The notes: generated from the letters alone by a model not told the origin. A stretch of DNA of 64,000 nucleotides from CAVQGF01 sp045807945 (GCA_045807945.1 JBJMGI010000018.1:1-64000); one strand, 5' to 3'; shown: positions 9,348-18,043, counted from the first letter of the stretch. Program-made: numbers and translations.

Positions 9348-9638
9348 TCAGGCCTTGCTCTCAGTTTTCTCGCGATAAGCCTGAACGCCGGCTTCGTAGG
9401 CGGCCTTGAACTGCTCTTTTTGAGAGGCCAGGACTTCCTTGCCACGCTCGCTGTATTGGCCGACTTGCTCACGCGCCTGGCGACCCTTGGTCACCACAAA
9501 GTCGCGGCCCTCTTCGGCTGCGTCCATCAGCGTTTGGCGGGTCTCACGGCCCGACTTGGGAGCATAAAGAACACCTACGAGTGCGCCGAGGCCGAGGCCG
9601 GCCAGGAACCATCCGAAACCGTTATTGTCACGCGCCAT
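9348..9638 (-). CDS. YtxH domain-containing protein
   Basis: A 96-residue protein that starts with the YtxH hallmark: a short hydrophobic glycine-rich helix (FLAGLGLGALVGVLYAP, residues 10-26) immediately followed by KSGRETR. A long charged amphipathic helix follows, rich in Glu, Lys and Gln. Members are linked to general stress in Bacillus, but no biochemical function is established. GGAGG just upstream of the start (read on the minus strand from 9639-9650) is a good ribosome binding site. It is followed by the DUF948-like gene after 39 bp. Confidence 0.8.
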   Translation of the reverse strand: MARDNNGFGWFLAGLGLGALVGVLYAPKSGRETRQTLMDAAEEGRDFVVTKGRQAREQVGQYSERGKEVLASQKEQFKAAYEAGVQAYREKTESKA

Positions 9639-9708
9639 AAGGAACCTCCTGAGGGAATAAGGAAAGCTAGGTTACAGGGTTTCCCACCGCGGCGCAACTG
9701 CACGAAAG

Positions 9709-10425
9709 TCACGGTTTTTGTGTTGGCCGCAGAACAATCTCGCTGGCAAAGGACTGCGGCGATTGTGTCACCAGCATCGCGACGATGTGAGCTATATCGT
9801 CAGGCTTCAACATTTTGTTTGCGTCTTTTCCGGCGTGCGGACTTAGTTCCGTGTCGGTGGAACCGGGGCAAACGACAGAGACGCGGATGTTGTGTCCACG
9901 CAATTCTTCTGCGACCGAGTAGCTGAGGCCGTTCAGTCCCCACTTCGATGCCGAGTAGGCGGCCCCGTTCGGGAGAGCATTCTTCGAGGCGATGGAGGAG
10001 ATGTTCACGATGTGCCCGGATTTCCGCTCGATCATGAATGGAGCGAAGGCACGCATACAGTAGAAGACGCCGCGCAGGTTGGTGTTGAGGATTGCGTCCC
10101 AATCAGCAGGCGGCAGTTTGTGCAGCGGTCCGCCGAAGCCGCCGATTCCGGCGTTGTTAACCAGAATGTCCACCCGCTTAAATCTCTTGTGGACGGCGGC
10201 CGCGAGAGACTCGACCGATTGCAGATCGGTGACATCGCAAACTATAGGCTCGCAACTTGCACCCGACGCCGCGATCTCTCTCGCGGTCTGCTGCAAGTGC
10301 TTCATGGTTCGTCCGGAGATCACTGTGGCTGCGCCCATAGTGGCTAAACGCGCTGCTATCGCGGCGCCGATACCGCGTCCGCCGCCGGTGACAACCGCTA
10401 CTTTTCCTGCGAGTTCGTGTTGCAT
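9709..10425 (-). CDS. Short-chain dehydrogenase/reductase (SDR), FabG-like
   Basis: A 238-residue classical SDR. The N-terminal Rossmann motif TGGGRGIG (residues 13-20), NNAG (about 90-93), ISS, and the catalytic YSASK (Tyr and Lys) are all present. It also has the PG turn (VCPGSTDT) that follows the active site. The cofactor is probably NADP(H), because basic residues follow the second strand (SGRTMKHL). The substrate is unknown; 3-oxoacyl-ACP reductase-type enzymes are the closest match by motif, but no fatty-acid genes are nearby. It is co-directional with the ytxH gene 70 bp downstream. Confidence 0.85.
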   Translation of the reverse strand: MQHELAGKVAVVTGGGRGIGAAIAARLATMGAATVISGRTMKHLQQTAREIAASGASCEPIVCDVTDLQSVESLAAAVHKRFKRVDILVNNAGIGGFGGPLHKLPPADWDAILNTNLRGVFYCMRAFAPFMIERKSGHIVNISSIASKNALPNGAAYSASKWGLNGLSYSVAEELRGHNIRVSVVCPGSTDTELSPHAGKDANKMLKPDDIAHIVAMLVTQSPQSFASEIVLRPTQKP

Positions 10426-10522
10426 CCCGAATCCTTTGTGACGCTAGTTAGTCCATCCAGCAACCATCTTTTGGCATCTTACCGGTATCAGTATATGAAA
10501 TAGGGCGGACTGACTAAGATGC

Positions 10523-10552
10523 TTGCCTTAGCCGCAGTTAGCTCTCTATAAT
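10523..10552 (+). promoter_or_regulatory. Candidate promoter of the Pro/Gln-rich TPR gene
   Basis: TTGCCT at 10523-10528 and a perfect TATAAT at 10547-10552 are spaced by 18 bp. This implies a leader of about 100 nt before the ATG at 10659. A second TATAAA at 10626-10631 is closer to the gene but lacks a -35 box. Confidence 0.4.
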
Positions 10553-10658
10553 CAGTGGTTTGGCGGGAGTCGCTGAAGCTGTATGCGGCAGTGCACGTGG
10601 GAACCAGCCGCCGATCATAGTGGTCTATAAAGTTTTGCCCTCAAGGAGCACCTAAAGA

Positions 10659-12263
10659 ATGAAGTTCAGCAAGAGAACGATCAGCGGCCTGGCGCTTGGT
10701 TTGTCACTGATGTGCGCCGTCGGAGTCGCGCAGTCCAACAAGCAGCAGGATTCGAAGTCGACTATCACGGTACTGCCGCCAACTCCGAACACGCCACCGC
10801 CGCAGCAACAACCAGCCCAGCCGCAACAGCCCGCGCAACCAGCGCAACCCGCACAGGCGGGCCAGCCAGGTGCTCAACCCGCACAGCCTGCTCAACCGGG
10901 ACAAGCTGCACAGCCTGGTCAGCCGGGACAAGCTGCACAGCCTGGTCAGCCTGCGCAATCTGGGCAAGCGGGAGCAGCGCAGCCAGCCGCTTCCGGTCTG
11001 CCGGCGAATTGCCCGCCGCAGTCAACCCAGAAGAAAGAGATCAAGGACCAGGCCGAATACAACACTTACGTTAACGCGCTTGGGCAAGCGAATCCCGCCA
11101 CCAAAGCGCAGGCGCTCGAGCAGTTCCTGCTGCAGTATCCGAATACGGTAGTGAAGGATGACGCGCTCGAAGCACTGATGGGCGCCTACCAGCAAGCCGG
11201 CGACGCAACGAAGATGCAGGACGCGGCTAACCGCCTGCTACAGGTGAATCCGAACGCTGTGCGCGCTCTGGCATTGATGGCCTACACCAAGCGGGCTGCG
11301 GTAGAAGCGAATCCGACCGCGCCGACAGTACAACAAGACAGCCAGCAAGCCATGCAGTATGGACAAAAGGGTATTGCCGCACTCCAGTGCTTCGCGAAGC
11401 CGGCCGGTACGCAGGATGCCGAGTACGAGACCCAGAAGAAGCAGATGGCTGCAATCTTCAACGGAGCAGCGGGACGCGGCGCGCTGAACACAAAGGATTT
11501 CGCGAACGCGCAGAAGTACTTTACTGAAGCCGTCAACATCGATCCGAACAACCTGAACGACGTGTACGGTGCGGCGTTGGCGTATCTGACTCCGCAGCCG
11601 ATCAATCCGATCGGATTGTGGTACGCGGCGCGTTCAGTAGCTTTGGGTAAAGGCAACGAGCAGCTCGATAAGTACGGCCACTACAAGTACCAGAAATTCC
11701 ATGGCGCTGATCCGGCGGACGATCATTGGAAGGACATCGTCGCTCAGGCTGGGTCGCAGACAGCTCCGCCCCCGGGCTTCAACGTCACTCCAGCTCCCAC
11801 GCCCGCGCAACAGGCTGCCAAGCTGGCGCAGACAAAAGATCCCAAGACGATGGACTTTGCTGATCTGGAGACGGTATTCGGAAATGCCGAACCCGCCGTC
11901 AGCCAGCAGGTCTTGACTGCGATCAAAGGTCAGCCGATGCAGCCGTTCGCCGCTGTAGTGATCCAGGCCACGCCGACTTCATTGAGCGTAGCCGCAACCC
12001 AAGACGCGATCGAGCAGAAGCGTGCCGACGTGATCGTCAACATGGTCGCGCCTATTCCGGCGAAACTGCTTCCTAAGGTAGGCGCCGAAACCGGTTTGAC
12101 TGGTTCGGTGGATTCGTTCACCGTAGGTCAGGCACCAGCGAATGATCCCAACGGGATGAAGCCGGTGGTGATCACTTTGACGGACGGCAAACTGGTACGC
12201 ACCGCACCTGAGCCGGCGCCGAAGAAGCCGGTTCGGCGAGGAACGCGGCCGCACAGCCGTTAA
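10659..12263 (+). CDS. Exported tetratricopeptide-repeat protein with a Pro/Ala/Gln-rich linker
   Basis: A 534-residue protein with a signal peptide (residues 1-24, ending VGVAQS). A low-complexity segment rich in Pro, Ala, Gln and Gly follows (about residues 45-113). A helical domain then contains TPR-like units: one around TKAQALEQFLLQYPNTVVKDDALEALMGAY and another around NAQKYFTEAVNIDPNNLNDVYGAALAYL. The C-terminal 150 residues have no recognisable domain and end in a basic tail. AAGGAG lies upstream of the ATG. The linker may span the periplasm or peptidoglycan; this is an inference from composition. The gene ends at a strong hairpin terminator and appears monocistronic. Confidence 0.75.
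   Translation: MKFSKRTISGLALGLSLMCAVGVAQSNKQQDSKSTITVLPPTPNTPPPQQQPAQPQQPAQPAQPAQAGQPGAQPAQPAQPGQAAQPGQPGQAAQPGQPAQSGQAGAAQPAASGLPANCPPQSTQKKEIKDQAEYNTYVNALGQANPATKAQALEQFLLQYPNTVVKDDALEALMGAYQQAGDATKMQDAANRLLQVNPNAVRALALMAYTKRAAVEANPTAPTVQQDSQQAMQYGQKGIAALQCFAKPAGTQDAEYETQKKQMAAIFNGAAGRGALNTKDFANAQKYFTEAVNIDPNNLNDVYGAALAYLTPQPINPIGLWYAARSVALGKGNEQLDKYGHYKYQKFHGADPADDHWKDIVAQAGSQTAPPPGFNVTPAPTPAQQAAKLAQTKDPKTMDFADLETVFGNAEPAVSQQVLTAIKGQPMQPFAAVVIQATPTSLSVAATQDAIEQKRADVIVNMVAPIPAKLLPKVGAETGLTGSVDSFTVGQAPANDPNGMKPVVITLTDGKLVRTAPEPAPKKPVRRGTRPHSR
10896..10949 (+). repeat. 27-bp tandem repeat inside the Pro/Gln-rich linker
   Basis: Two perfect back-to-back copies of a 27-bp unit (10896-10922 and 10923-10949), encoding a nine-residue PGQAAQPGQ-type unit twice. 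Degenerate copies of the same PAQ/PGQ pattern flank it. This points to recent expansion of the linker by slippage or unequal recombination. Confidence 0.85.
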
Positions 12264-12285
12264 TCCTCAGCAGAAAGAGAAAGAA

Positions 12286-12312
12286 GAGGCAGCCGATTCG
12301 GCTGCCTCTTTT
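12286..12312. terminator. Terminator hairpin between the TPR gene and the Fis-like gene
   Basis: A 10-bp perfect stem (GAGGCAGCCG with CGGCTGCCTC) and a 3-nt loop, followed by TTTT on the plus strand and preceded by an A-rich run. It probably serves the plus-strand gene, and perhaps the convergent Fis-like gene ending at 12343. Confidence 0.8.
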
Positions 12313-12342
12313 ATTTGCTCAAAACTGTTTGCTCAATCGAAG

Positions 12343-12624
12343 CTAACGCGCGATTTTCTTCTCCATCACCATAGGACGCGGGGTGCTGCGCGGAGGACGC
12401 CGTGCGCCGTTGCGTACTGCGCGAAGGTCTAGCTTCAATTCCGCGATGGTGCGGCTTAGCGTGTTGCGATGCATTCCCAGCTCGCGTGCGGCGCGGCACT
12501 GGTTACCCTGATTCTCCTCCAGGACCGTGAGGATGAACTTCTTTTTAAACTCGCGCACCGCCTCAGAGTAAAGGATTCCACTATTGTGCATCTGCAGGAT
12601 CAGGGCTTCTAATTGGTCTTTCAC
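12343..12624 (-). CDS. Fis-family helix-turn-helix DNA-binding protein
   Basis: A 93-residue protein whose central part (about residues 27-62) has the Fis-type helix-turn-helix: FILTVLEENQGNQCRAARELG followed by MHRNTLSRTI. This is the C-terminal domain of NtrC-type activators and of Fis. No AAA+ or receiver domain is attached. The N-terminal helix resembles the Fis dimerisation helix, and the C-terminal 30 residues are basic and Pro/Arg-rich, likely adding nonspecific DNA contact. It could be a small nucleoid-associated or transcription factor; targets are unknown. It lies 50 bp after purC on the same strand and may be read from the purC promoter. Confidence 0.75.
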   Translation of the reverse strand: MKDQLEALILQMHNSGILYSEAVREFKKKFILTVLEENQGNQCRAARELGMHRNTLSRTIAELKLDLRAVRNGARRPPRSTPRPMVMEKKIAR

Positions 12625-12674
12625 AGGGGCCTCTCTCGACCAGCAAAAAGATTGCGGTGAATCTTAAGACGCGA

Positions 12675-13589
12675 TCAGATCGTGAGATCGTGTCCAGTCA
12701 GCAGGCGATACGCTTCCAGGTATTTCTCGCTCGTCCGTTGAGCTACTTCTGGAGGAAGCCCTGGGGCAGGCGGTTGTTTGTTCCACTTGATGGTTTCCAG
12801 ATAGTCGCGAACGTACTGTTTGTCGAACGAATCCTGGGCGCGGCCGGGCTGATATTTGTCGGCAGGCCAGAAGCGCGAGGAATCAGGAGTGAGGACTTCG
12901 TCTGCCAGGATTATGCCCGCAGCCGAGCGGCCGAACTCGAATTTTGTATCGGCGATGATGATTCCCTTGGTCGCCGCGTACTCCGAAGCCGCTTTGTAGA
13001 TCTTCAGAGTGTAGTCGCGCAGCTTCTCCGCGTCTTCGTGTCCGACCAGCTTCACCATCTCGGAGAACGGAATATTTTCGTCGTGCCCGCTGGCAGCTTT
13101 TGTTGCCGGCGTGAAGATCGGTTCGGGCAGCTTGTCCGATTCCTTGAGTCCGGCGGGCAGCTTGATGCCGCACACCGCGCCATCCTTCTTGTATTCCTTC
13201 CACGCGGATCCGGAAACGTAGCCGCGCACCACGCACTCCACCGGGAACATCTCGGCGTTCACCACGAGCATGGAGCGCCCAACGAGCTGGTCGCGATACT
13301 GGCGCACGGGAGCCGGGTATTGGTCCACATCCGTAGTAATGACGTGGTTGGGAACTATGTTCTTCAGGAACTCGAACCAGAAGACCGAGAGCTGCGTCAG
13401 CACCTTTCCCTTGTTCGGGATGCCGCTGGCAAGGACGTAGTCGAAAGCCGAGATGCGATCAGTTGCTACAAAGAGCAACTGGTCTTCGAGGCGGTACACG
13501 TCTCGCACTTTGCCGCTGGCGTGCAGAGGTAGCGACGGGAAGTCGGTGTGGAGCAGAGGAGAGTTTTTCGTAAGGGTCGTCACAGTCAC
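12675..13589 (-). CDS. purC: Phosphoribosylaminoimidazole-succinocarboxamide (SAICAR) synthase
   Basis: Joins CAIR and aspartate with ATP in de novo purine synthesis. The 304-residue length fits the longer form of the enzyme (yeast-like) rather than the 240-residue E. coli form. Seen: SGKVRDVY at about 26-33, ATDRISAFDYVL, GKVLTQLSVFWFE, ECVVRGYVSGSAWKEY, and DTKFEFGR near residue 210, all family signatures. The start codon read here is GTG at 13589; a second in-frame GTG lies two codons later. A near-consensus promoter lies just upstream (13621-13648). No other pur genes are next to it. Confidence 0.93.
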   Translation of the reverse strand: MTVTTLTKNSPLLHTDFPSLPLHASGKVRDVYRLEDQLLFVATDRISAFDYVLASGIPNKGKVLTQLSVFWFEFLKNIVPNHVITTDVDQYPAPVRQYRDQLVGRSMLVVNAEMFPVECVVRGYVSGSAWKEYKKDGAVCGIKLPAGLKESDKLPEPIFTPATKAASGHDENIPFSEMVKLVGHEDAEKLRDYTLKIYKAASEYAATKGIIIADTKFEFGRSAAGIILADEVLTPDSSRFWPADKYQPGRAQDSFDKQYVRDYLETIKWNKQPPAPGLPPEVAQRTSEKYLEAYRLLTGHDLTI

Positions 13590-13620
13590 AATAAGAAAAT
13601 TCTAAATGAGAACGTGCCGT

Positions 13621-13648
13621 ATTTTAAATGTCCGGGGACTTTTGTCAA
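13621..13648 (-). promoter_or_regulatory. Promoter of purC
   Basis: Read on the minus strand, a perfect TTGACA (13648-13643) and TAAAAT (13626-13621) are spaced by 16 bp. The predicted start point is near 13614, leaving a short leader of about 25 nt before the purC GTG. This is one of the best sigma70-type matches in the window. Confidence 0.6.
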
Positions 13649-13755
13649 CGCAGGTGACTGATTGATAAAACATTTTTTTTGATTGAAATGACTTGACAGA
13701 ACGTTCCGCTTTGGGCAGGCATGCGATTGGCGCGGAGGAAAAAGAAAACTGATGT

Positions 13756-15363
13756 ATGCTGAAGTCACTCTCGTCATCTACTCGCAATATCTGGCTGCAA
13801 CCATTGGACACCAACGCAACCGCGAAGGCGACCGCATTCCCAGGCGATAACGCAACAGGCATCTCCGCTCATAATGACGGCTCACGTGCCGATCCCCGCC
13901 GTCATCAGCATTGGGACGTCCGCAATTTCTTCTCGAACTACGGATACTTGCTCACCGGGAACGCGCTCAACGCGCTGTTCTCGTTCCTGAACATATGGCT
14001 CGCGACGCATGCACTGGGCTCGAGCGGCTATGGCGCGGTGGCAGCCCTCATGGCCGCTGGACAAGCCGTGTTGACGATCGCAGTGAACTGGACGGCGGTG
14101 TCACTGTTCCGCTTCGGAGCACAGGAGTTCGTCGCCAGTGGCAAGATCGCGGAGTCGTTCTGGACGCGCGGCAGCATTGCGCTGGTCAATCTTGCGGCTT
14201 TGCTCGCGACGTATCCACTGTGGGCTGGATTTCTTCTCAGTCATTATCACCTGACGCGTAGTGATTCCTGGCTGCTGGGTGCATTCGTGTGTTCAACGGC
14301 GCTCTCGGTACAAATGCTATATGCGCTGCAAGCCTCGAAACGTCCGCGGCAGTCGGCGATCGTGCTGCTGCTGGAGAGGGTTCTGGTATTTGCAGCACTG
14401 TTGGGGATCGTGGCAACGCATGCGGCCTCGATTAAGACCGTTGTCAGCGCATATGTTGCCGGAGCGTTGATCGCATGCTCCACAGGGATGCTCCTCCTGC
14501 GCCACCAGCTCTCACCGATCCTGCTCAAGACGGCCGTTGCCGTAAAGATGGTCTGGTACTCGGTGCCGATGATGGCAAACGGCGTCGTTGGATTCTTCTC
14601 CAGTAATTTCATAGATGCTTTCTTCATCCTTAAATACCTGAGCCTGGCGGCGCTGGGAATCTACGCGGTTGGGTTCCAATATGCGGGCGTGCTGATGCAG
14701 CTGCCGACCCTCGCTGGCTCGTTGCTGCTGCCGTTTTACGTGACGCAGTTGGCACACGGCCGCGAGGACCGGATCCGCCGCTTCCTTCTGCATGCTCATC
14801 CCATGGCGACGTTGCTGTGGTCGCTGATATGTGTTTTCGCGGGAGCCTTTGGTGCCGCCGTGGTTCCACGACTTTTAGGACACCAGTTCGCCGAGGTGGG
14901 GAAGGTGATCTGGCCGCTGCTGATCGCGAATGCTGCGGCCGGCCCGGTGCTATTGGGGTTGGGAACACTGGCAAACGCGCAGGATAAAACTTATAAAAGC
15001 GCTATCGGCGCCCTGGTGACGGCTAGCGTGAACGTCGCGCTCGACATCTTTTTGATCCCGCGCTTTGGAGAAGCCGGTTGCGCGTGGGCCACCACAGCGG
15101 CATACACGGCCGGGTTATTGGTGTGGCTGCTGATGAGCGCTCGTTATTGCGCGCCCTTGCGAGTGCTCATCGGCTTGTTCCCAATATGCGCCGCATACGG
15201 AGCCGTCACGTTCGGATATCGGGGACTATGGCCGGTGATCTTCGGAACGGCGGGGTTTGCGTTGGTCGCATGGCTGGGGCGGGCGGAGCTGACGGAGAAC
15301 ATAGGTTCGCTTCGCGAAGCATGGGCCAAGGTGGAAGAGCCACCGCCGGAGGTTGTCATCTGA
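13756..15363 (+). CDS. Polysaccharide flippase-like integral membrane protein (Wzx / MOP superfamily)
   Basis: A 535-residue polytopic protein of the MVF/Wzx type. After a hydrophilic N-terminus of about 60 residues, the first helix carries NYGYLLTGNALNALFSFLNIWLATHALGSSGYG. This is the usual start of O-antigen/lipid-linked oligosaccharide flippases, in which the LG..GYG loop is typical. About 12-14 hydrophobic segments follow. The likely role is moving a lipid-linked glycan across the inner membrane. The next gene, an RmlC-type sugar epimerase, supports a polysaccharide context. TTGACA at 13693-13698 could be a -35 box, but no convincing -10 follows. The N-terminal extension is odd for the family, so a downstream start is possible. 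Confidence 0.75.
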   Translation: MLKSLSSSTRNIWLQPLDTNATAKATAFPGDNATGISAHNDGSRADPRRHQHWDVRNFFSNYGYLLTGNALNALFSFLNIWLATHALGSSGYGAVAALMAAGQAVLTIAVNWTAVSLFRFGAQEFVASGKIAESFWTRGSIALVNLAALLATYPLWAGFLLSHYHLTRSDSWLLGAFVCSTALSVQMLYALQASKRPRQSAIVLLLERVLVFAALLGIVATHAASIKTVVSAYVAGALIACSTGMLLLRHQLSPILLKTAVAVKMVWYSVPMMANGVVGFFSSNFIDAFFILKYLSLAALGIYAVGFQYAGVLMQLPTLAGSLLLPFYVTQLAHGREDRIRRFLLHAHPMATLLWSLICVFAGAFGAAVVPRLLGHQFAEVGKVIWPLLIANAAAGPVLLGLGTLANAQDKTYKSAIGALVTASVNVALDIFLIPRFGEAGCAWATTAAYTAGLLVWLLMSARYCAPLRVLIGLFPICAAYGAVTFGYRGLWPVIFGTAGFALVAWLGRAELTENIGSLREAWAKVEEPPPEVVI

Positions 15364-15464
15364 CGTTCTCGGCGCCGACTGCATTACTCCGGGACGTACC
15401 GTCCGCCGTCAGCAATTAAATTTCTTACCAGTCATGCATCAGGAACCCCGCCGCGCATCCTAAT

Positions 15465-16049
15465 TTGGAAATCGTGAACTCGGGCCTGCGCGCCCGGGAG
15501 GGTTTCCAGATTCAGTTCAAGCCAAGTCCGATCGCTGGATGTTTTGTTATCGGGGCCGATATTTTTCCTGACGAGCGCGGGTTCTTTGCTGTCCAGTGGA
15601 TAGGTGAAGAGTTTGCGAGCCACGGGATCACGGACGTGCCGGTGCAAAGCAACTTCTCCTTTTCGAAGGAAGCAGGGACGATCCGCGGCATGCATTATCA
15701 GCACCCTCCACACGAGCAAGCGAAGCTGGTGCGCTGCACGCGCGGCGCTATTTTTGACGTCGTTGTGGACCTTCGCAGAAGCTCGTCGTCATACGGGGCA
15801 TGGTTCGGGCAGGAGCTGACTGCAGAGAATCACCTCGCGATGTGGGTACCGGTCGGATGCGCCCACGGTTTCCAAACTCTGACTCCGGAGACCGAGGTCT
15901 CATACTTCGTTACTGCTCCTTACGCCAAAGAGCTAGAAGGCGGCATCCGCTGGGACGATCCGACACTCGGAATCCGGTGGCCGCGGCCGGTGAGCTACAT
16001 CTCCGAAAGAGACAGAGTCCTCCCGTTCCTGATGAAGAAGGTCTCGTGA
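15465..16049 (+). CDS. rfbC: dTDP-4-dehydrorhamnose 3,5-epimerase family protein (RmlC-like)
   Basis: A 194-residue cupin-type sugar epimerase that converts dTDP-4-keto-6-deoxyglucose to the rhamnose precursor. Family motifs are clear: DERGFF, QSNFSFSKEAGTIRGMHYQ (the catalytic His lies in RGMHYQ), KLVRCTRGAIFDVVVDLR, WVPVGCAHGFQTL and SYFVTAPY. It is slightly longer at the N-terminus than typical RmlC. Neighbouring rmlA, rmlB and rmlD are absent, so another 3,5-epimerised sugar (for example a CDP- or GDP-linked one) is possible. It is preceded by a flippase gene, which fits surface glycan synthesis. Confidence 0.85.
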   Translation: MEIVNSGLRAREGFQIQFKPSPIAGCFVIGADIFPDERGFFAVQWIGEEFASHGITDVPVQSNFSFSKEAGTIRGMHYQHPPHEQAKLVRCTRGAIFDVVVDLRRSSSSYGAWFGQELTAENHLAMWVPVGCAHGFQTLTPETEVSYFVTAPYAKELEGGIRWDDPTLGIRWPRPVSYISERDRVLPFLMKKVS

Positions 16050-16083
16050 AATCAATGGCCCGGATTGTGGTACAAGGGATTGC

Positions 16084-16887
16084 TTGTCTCTCGTACAAAC
16101 CATCATCTTGATCGCGGTCGGGTTCTTTTCCGGCGGGCTTGGATCGATCGCCGGCGTCGGCGGCGGGATCATCATCACGCCGGTGCTGGTGCTTTTCTTT
16201 CACGTTCCTCTGGCGAAAGCGGTGGCGGCTAGCTTGGTCGCGGTGATCGCGACCTCGACTGCGGCTTCTTCTGTCCACGTTGAGCGGCATGTGACCGATG
16301 TTCGCTTGGCGATGACGCTCGAGCTCACGACCACTCTCGGGGCGGCAGCGGCGGCGATCGTGGCCGCACACATCAACCATCGCGTAATCGCCATCATCTT
16401 CATCCTCTTCCTGCTTTATAGCGCGTATTCCATGCTGCGAAAGCAATTGCATGAGGGTCAGCAGAGCGGCGCAGTGCCGGACTCCTGGCAGCCGGGAGAT
16501 AACTATCAGCCGAGGAACTATCCGGCGGGATTGGGAGTTGCACTGATCGCAGGAAGTGTCTCGGGCCTGCTGGGGATTGGCGGCGGTCCGATCAAAGTTC
16601 CGGCCATGTACCTGATCATGGGCGTGCCGCTGCGCGTGGCGACCGCGACAAGCAATTTTATGATCGGCGTGACCGCAGCCACCAGCGCGCTTGTCTATTA
16701 CGGACGCGGCGATCTGCGGATGGACATCGCCGGGCCGCTGGTTGTCGGAGTGTTCAGCGGCTCGCTGATCGGCGCGCGGTTAGCGCCTCGATTGAAGACG
16801 CGCGCGATCGCGTATGTGCTGATCGTGCTGATGGTGTATCTGTCGGGACAGATGGCGTACAAGATAGCAACGGGGGGCTTCCGATGA
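16084..16887 (+). CDS. TauE/SafE-family sulfite/anion exporter
   Basis: A 267-residue membrane protein with two homologous halves, each starting with the family's glycine-rich motif: GGLGSIAGVGGGIIITP near residues 18-34 and SGLLGIGGGPIKVP in the second half. Members export small organosulfur or sulfur anions such as sulfite or sulfoacetate. The start is a TTG at 16084, supported by AAGGG at 16074-16078. The stop overlaps the start of the DUF1634 gene by 4 bp (ATGA), the usual arrangement for this pair, so the two are translationally coupled. The actual substrate is unknown. Confidence 0.82.
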   Translation: MSLVQTIILIAVGFFSGGLGSIAGVGGGIIITPVLVLFFHVPLAKAVAASLVAVIATSTAASSVHVERHVTDVRLAMTLELTTTLGAAAAAIVAAHINHRVIAIIFILFLLYSAYSMLRKQLHEGQQSGAVPDSWQPGDNYQPRNYPAGLGVALIAGSVSGLLGIGGGPIKVPAMYLIMGVPLRVATATSNFMIGVTAATSALVYYGRGDLRMDIAGPLVVGVFSGSLIGARLAPRLKTRAIAYVLIVLMVYLSGQMAYKIATGGFR

Positions 16888-17174
16888 TCGCACCCAACAA
16901 GCGCGACATCATTGTCGCCGCCGTGCTGCGCTGGGGAGCTTACGGCTCTTTTGCGATCGTCTGTGTGGGACTTTTACTGGGATTGCATGACACGGCGATG
17001 GGAAGCAAGTTGGTGCGCGTCGGGCTGCTGGTGCTGATCGCGACGCCAGTGAGCCGGATCGTGACCTTGTTCATCACGTTCTTGATCGACAAGGATAAGA
17101 AGTACGCGCTGATCTCGTTCACGGTGCTGCTGATCGTGGTGCTGAGTTCGGTCTACGGGATCACGAGCCATTAA
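16884..17174 (+). CDS. DUF1634 membrane protein
   Basis: A 96-residue protein with three predicted membrane helices. Seen: an RWGAYGSFAIVCVGLLLG first helix, LVRVGLLVLIATPVSRIV in the middle, and YALISFTVLLIVVLSSVYG at the end. The LLVLIATPVSRI segment is the hallmark of DUF1634. This family is nearly always encoded right after a TauE/SafE exporter, as here, with a 4-bp overlap. It is probably an accessory subunit of that exporter (inference from conserved neighbourhood). Confidence 0.85.
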   Translation: MIAPNKRDIIVAAVLRWGAYGSFAIVCVGLLLGLHDTAMGSKLVRVGLLVLIATPVSRIVTLFITFLIDKDKKYALISFTVLLIVVLSSVYGITSH

Positions 17175-17254
17175 TCGGATTTACACGTCCAACCCTCCGA
17201 TCGTTCACGGTGTACATTGGGGTGGTTTGGCTGCTCGCCCATGAGGAACTTGAT

Positions 17255-18043
17255 GTGAAGAAACAGCCTTTGGTTCTCTTCGTAGGAATCGTTCTCGTCG
17301 CAGTTGTCTTCGCGGCTTTCCGTCAATGGCATCGCTACAAAGAGGCTGTGCAGTCTCTTGCAGTCGTGGAGAGATTGACCCCAGGAAAGTCTCAGATTGA
17401 CGAACTGAAGGAATTCCTTGGGAAAGATTCCTCAGGAAACGGAAATTGTCCGGGCGGCACCTGTACTTTTACGAAGTCATTTAGCAGCATGTGGTTGGAA
17501 AGCTTCATCTCCCGAAAGTCTCTCATTTTTGTTGTCGACGTATCAGCTGAGAGAGGAATGGTAACCAACACGAACGCATCGTTGAAGGTCATTGGTGCTG
17601 ATGGGTGGGTAGGGGCGGCAGTGTTGCGGTCGCAGCATACAGCGTGCGCGAACCCAGAAAGCAGTTGCACCTCTGTCATTATTACTGGCGAGCGACGCAT
17701 CCCGGCCAGAGTCGTATCTAGGTTGACCGCCGACCCGCTGCGTGAAGTAAAGCAGCCCGCGTATAACTTCGAATTGAAGTGCCTGTTGCCATTGCACGGT
17801 TGTGCAACGATTGATGACATCTACCCACGGTGGAAGCAGTTACCGCTCGAAAGTAAGTCGTTGCAGACGGCGGGCCCGGGCTTACGCCATCATAGCTGGC
17901 ACAGTCTTCTTGGGCAGCATCTCGCCGATGCGCTTGATCTGCGCGCCGACTCCACGAAGCTTTTCTTCAATGCGCTCATAGCCGCGATCGATGTGGTAGA
18001 CGCGGTCGATGATGGTCTCGCCTTCGGCGATCAGCGCGGCTAG
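17255..18043 (+). CDS. Hypothetical membrane-anchored protein whose 3' end overlaps murA
   Basis: I do not recognise this family. GTG 17255 is chosen because GAGGA lies at 17243-17247; an ATG at 17210 is in frame but lacks a ribosome binding site. The protein begins KKQPLVLFVGIVLVAVVFAAF, a signal anchor, followed by about 185 residues of soluble sequence. That part contains cysteines (NCPGGTC, TACANPESSC, KCLLPLHGC) compatible with disulfides outside the membrane. From about residue 210 on, the frame runs antisense through the last 162 bp of murA and no longer looks like a natural protein. A lost stop codon near 17870, or a sequencing frameshift, is likely. It may therefore be a damaged gene. 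Confidence 0.45.
   Translation: MKKQPLVLFVGIVLVAVVFAAFRQWHRYKEAVQSLAVVERLTPGKSQIDELKEFLGKDSSGNGNCPGGTCTFTKSFSSMWLESFISRKSLIFVVDVSAERGMVTNTNASLKVIGADGWVGAAVLRSQHTACANPESSCTSVIITGERRIPARVVSRLTADPLREVKQPAYNFELKCLLPLHGCATIDDIYPRWKQLPLESKSLQTAGPGLRHHSWHSLLGQHLADALDLRADSTKLFFNALIAAIDVVDAVDDGLAFGDQRG

Noticed and set aside
10861..10960. Short regular repeats resembling a CRISPR array
   Set aside because: The repeats are in frame, contiguous and without spacers, and encode a Pro/Gln-rich linker.
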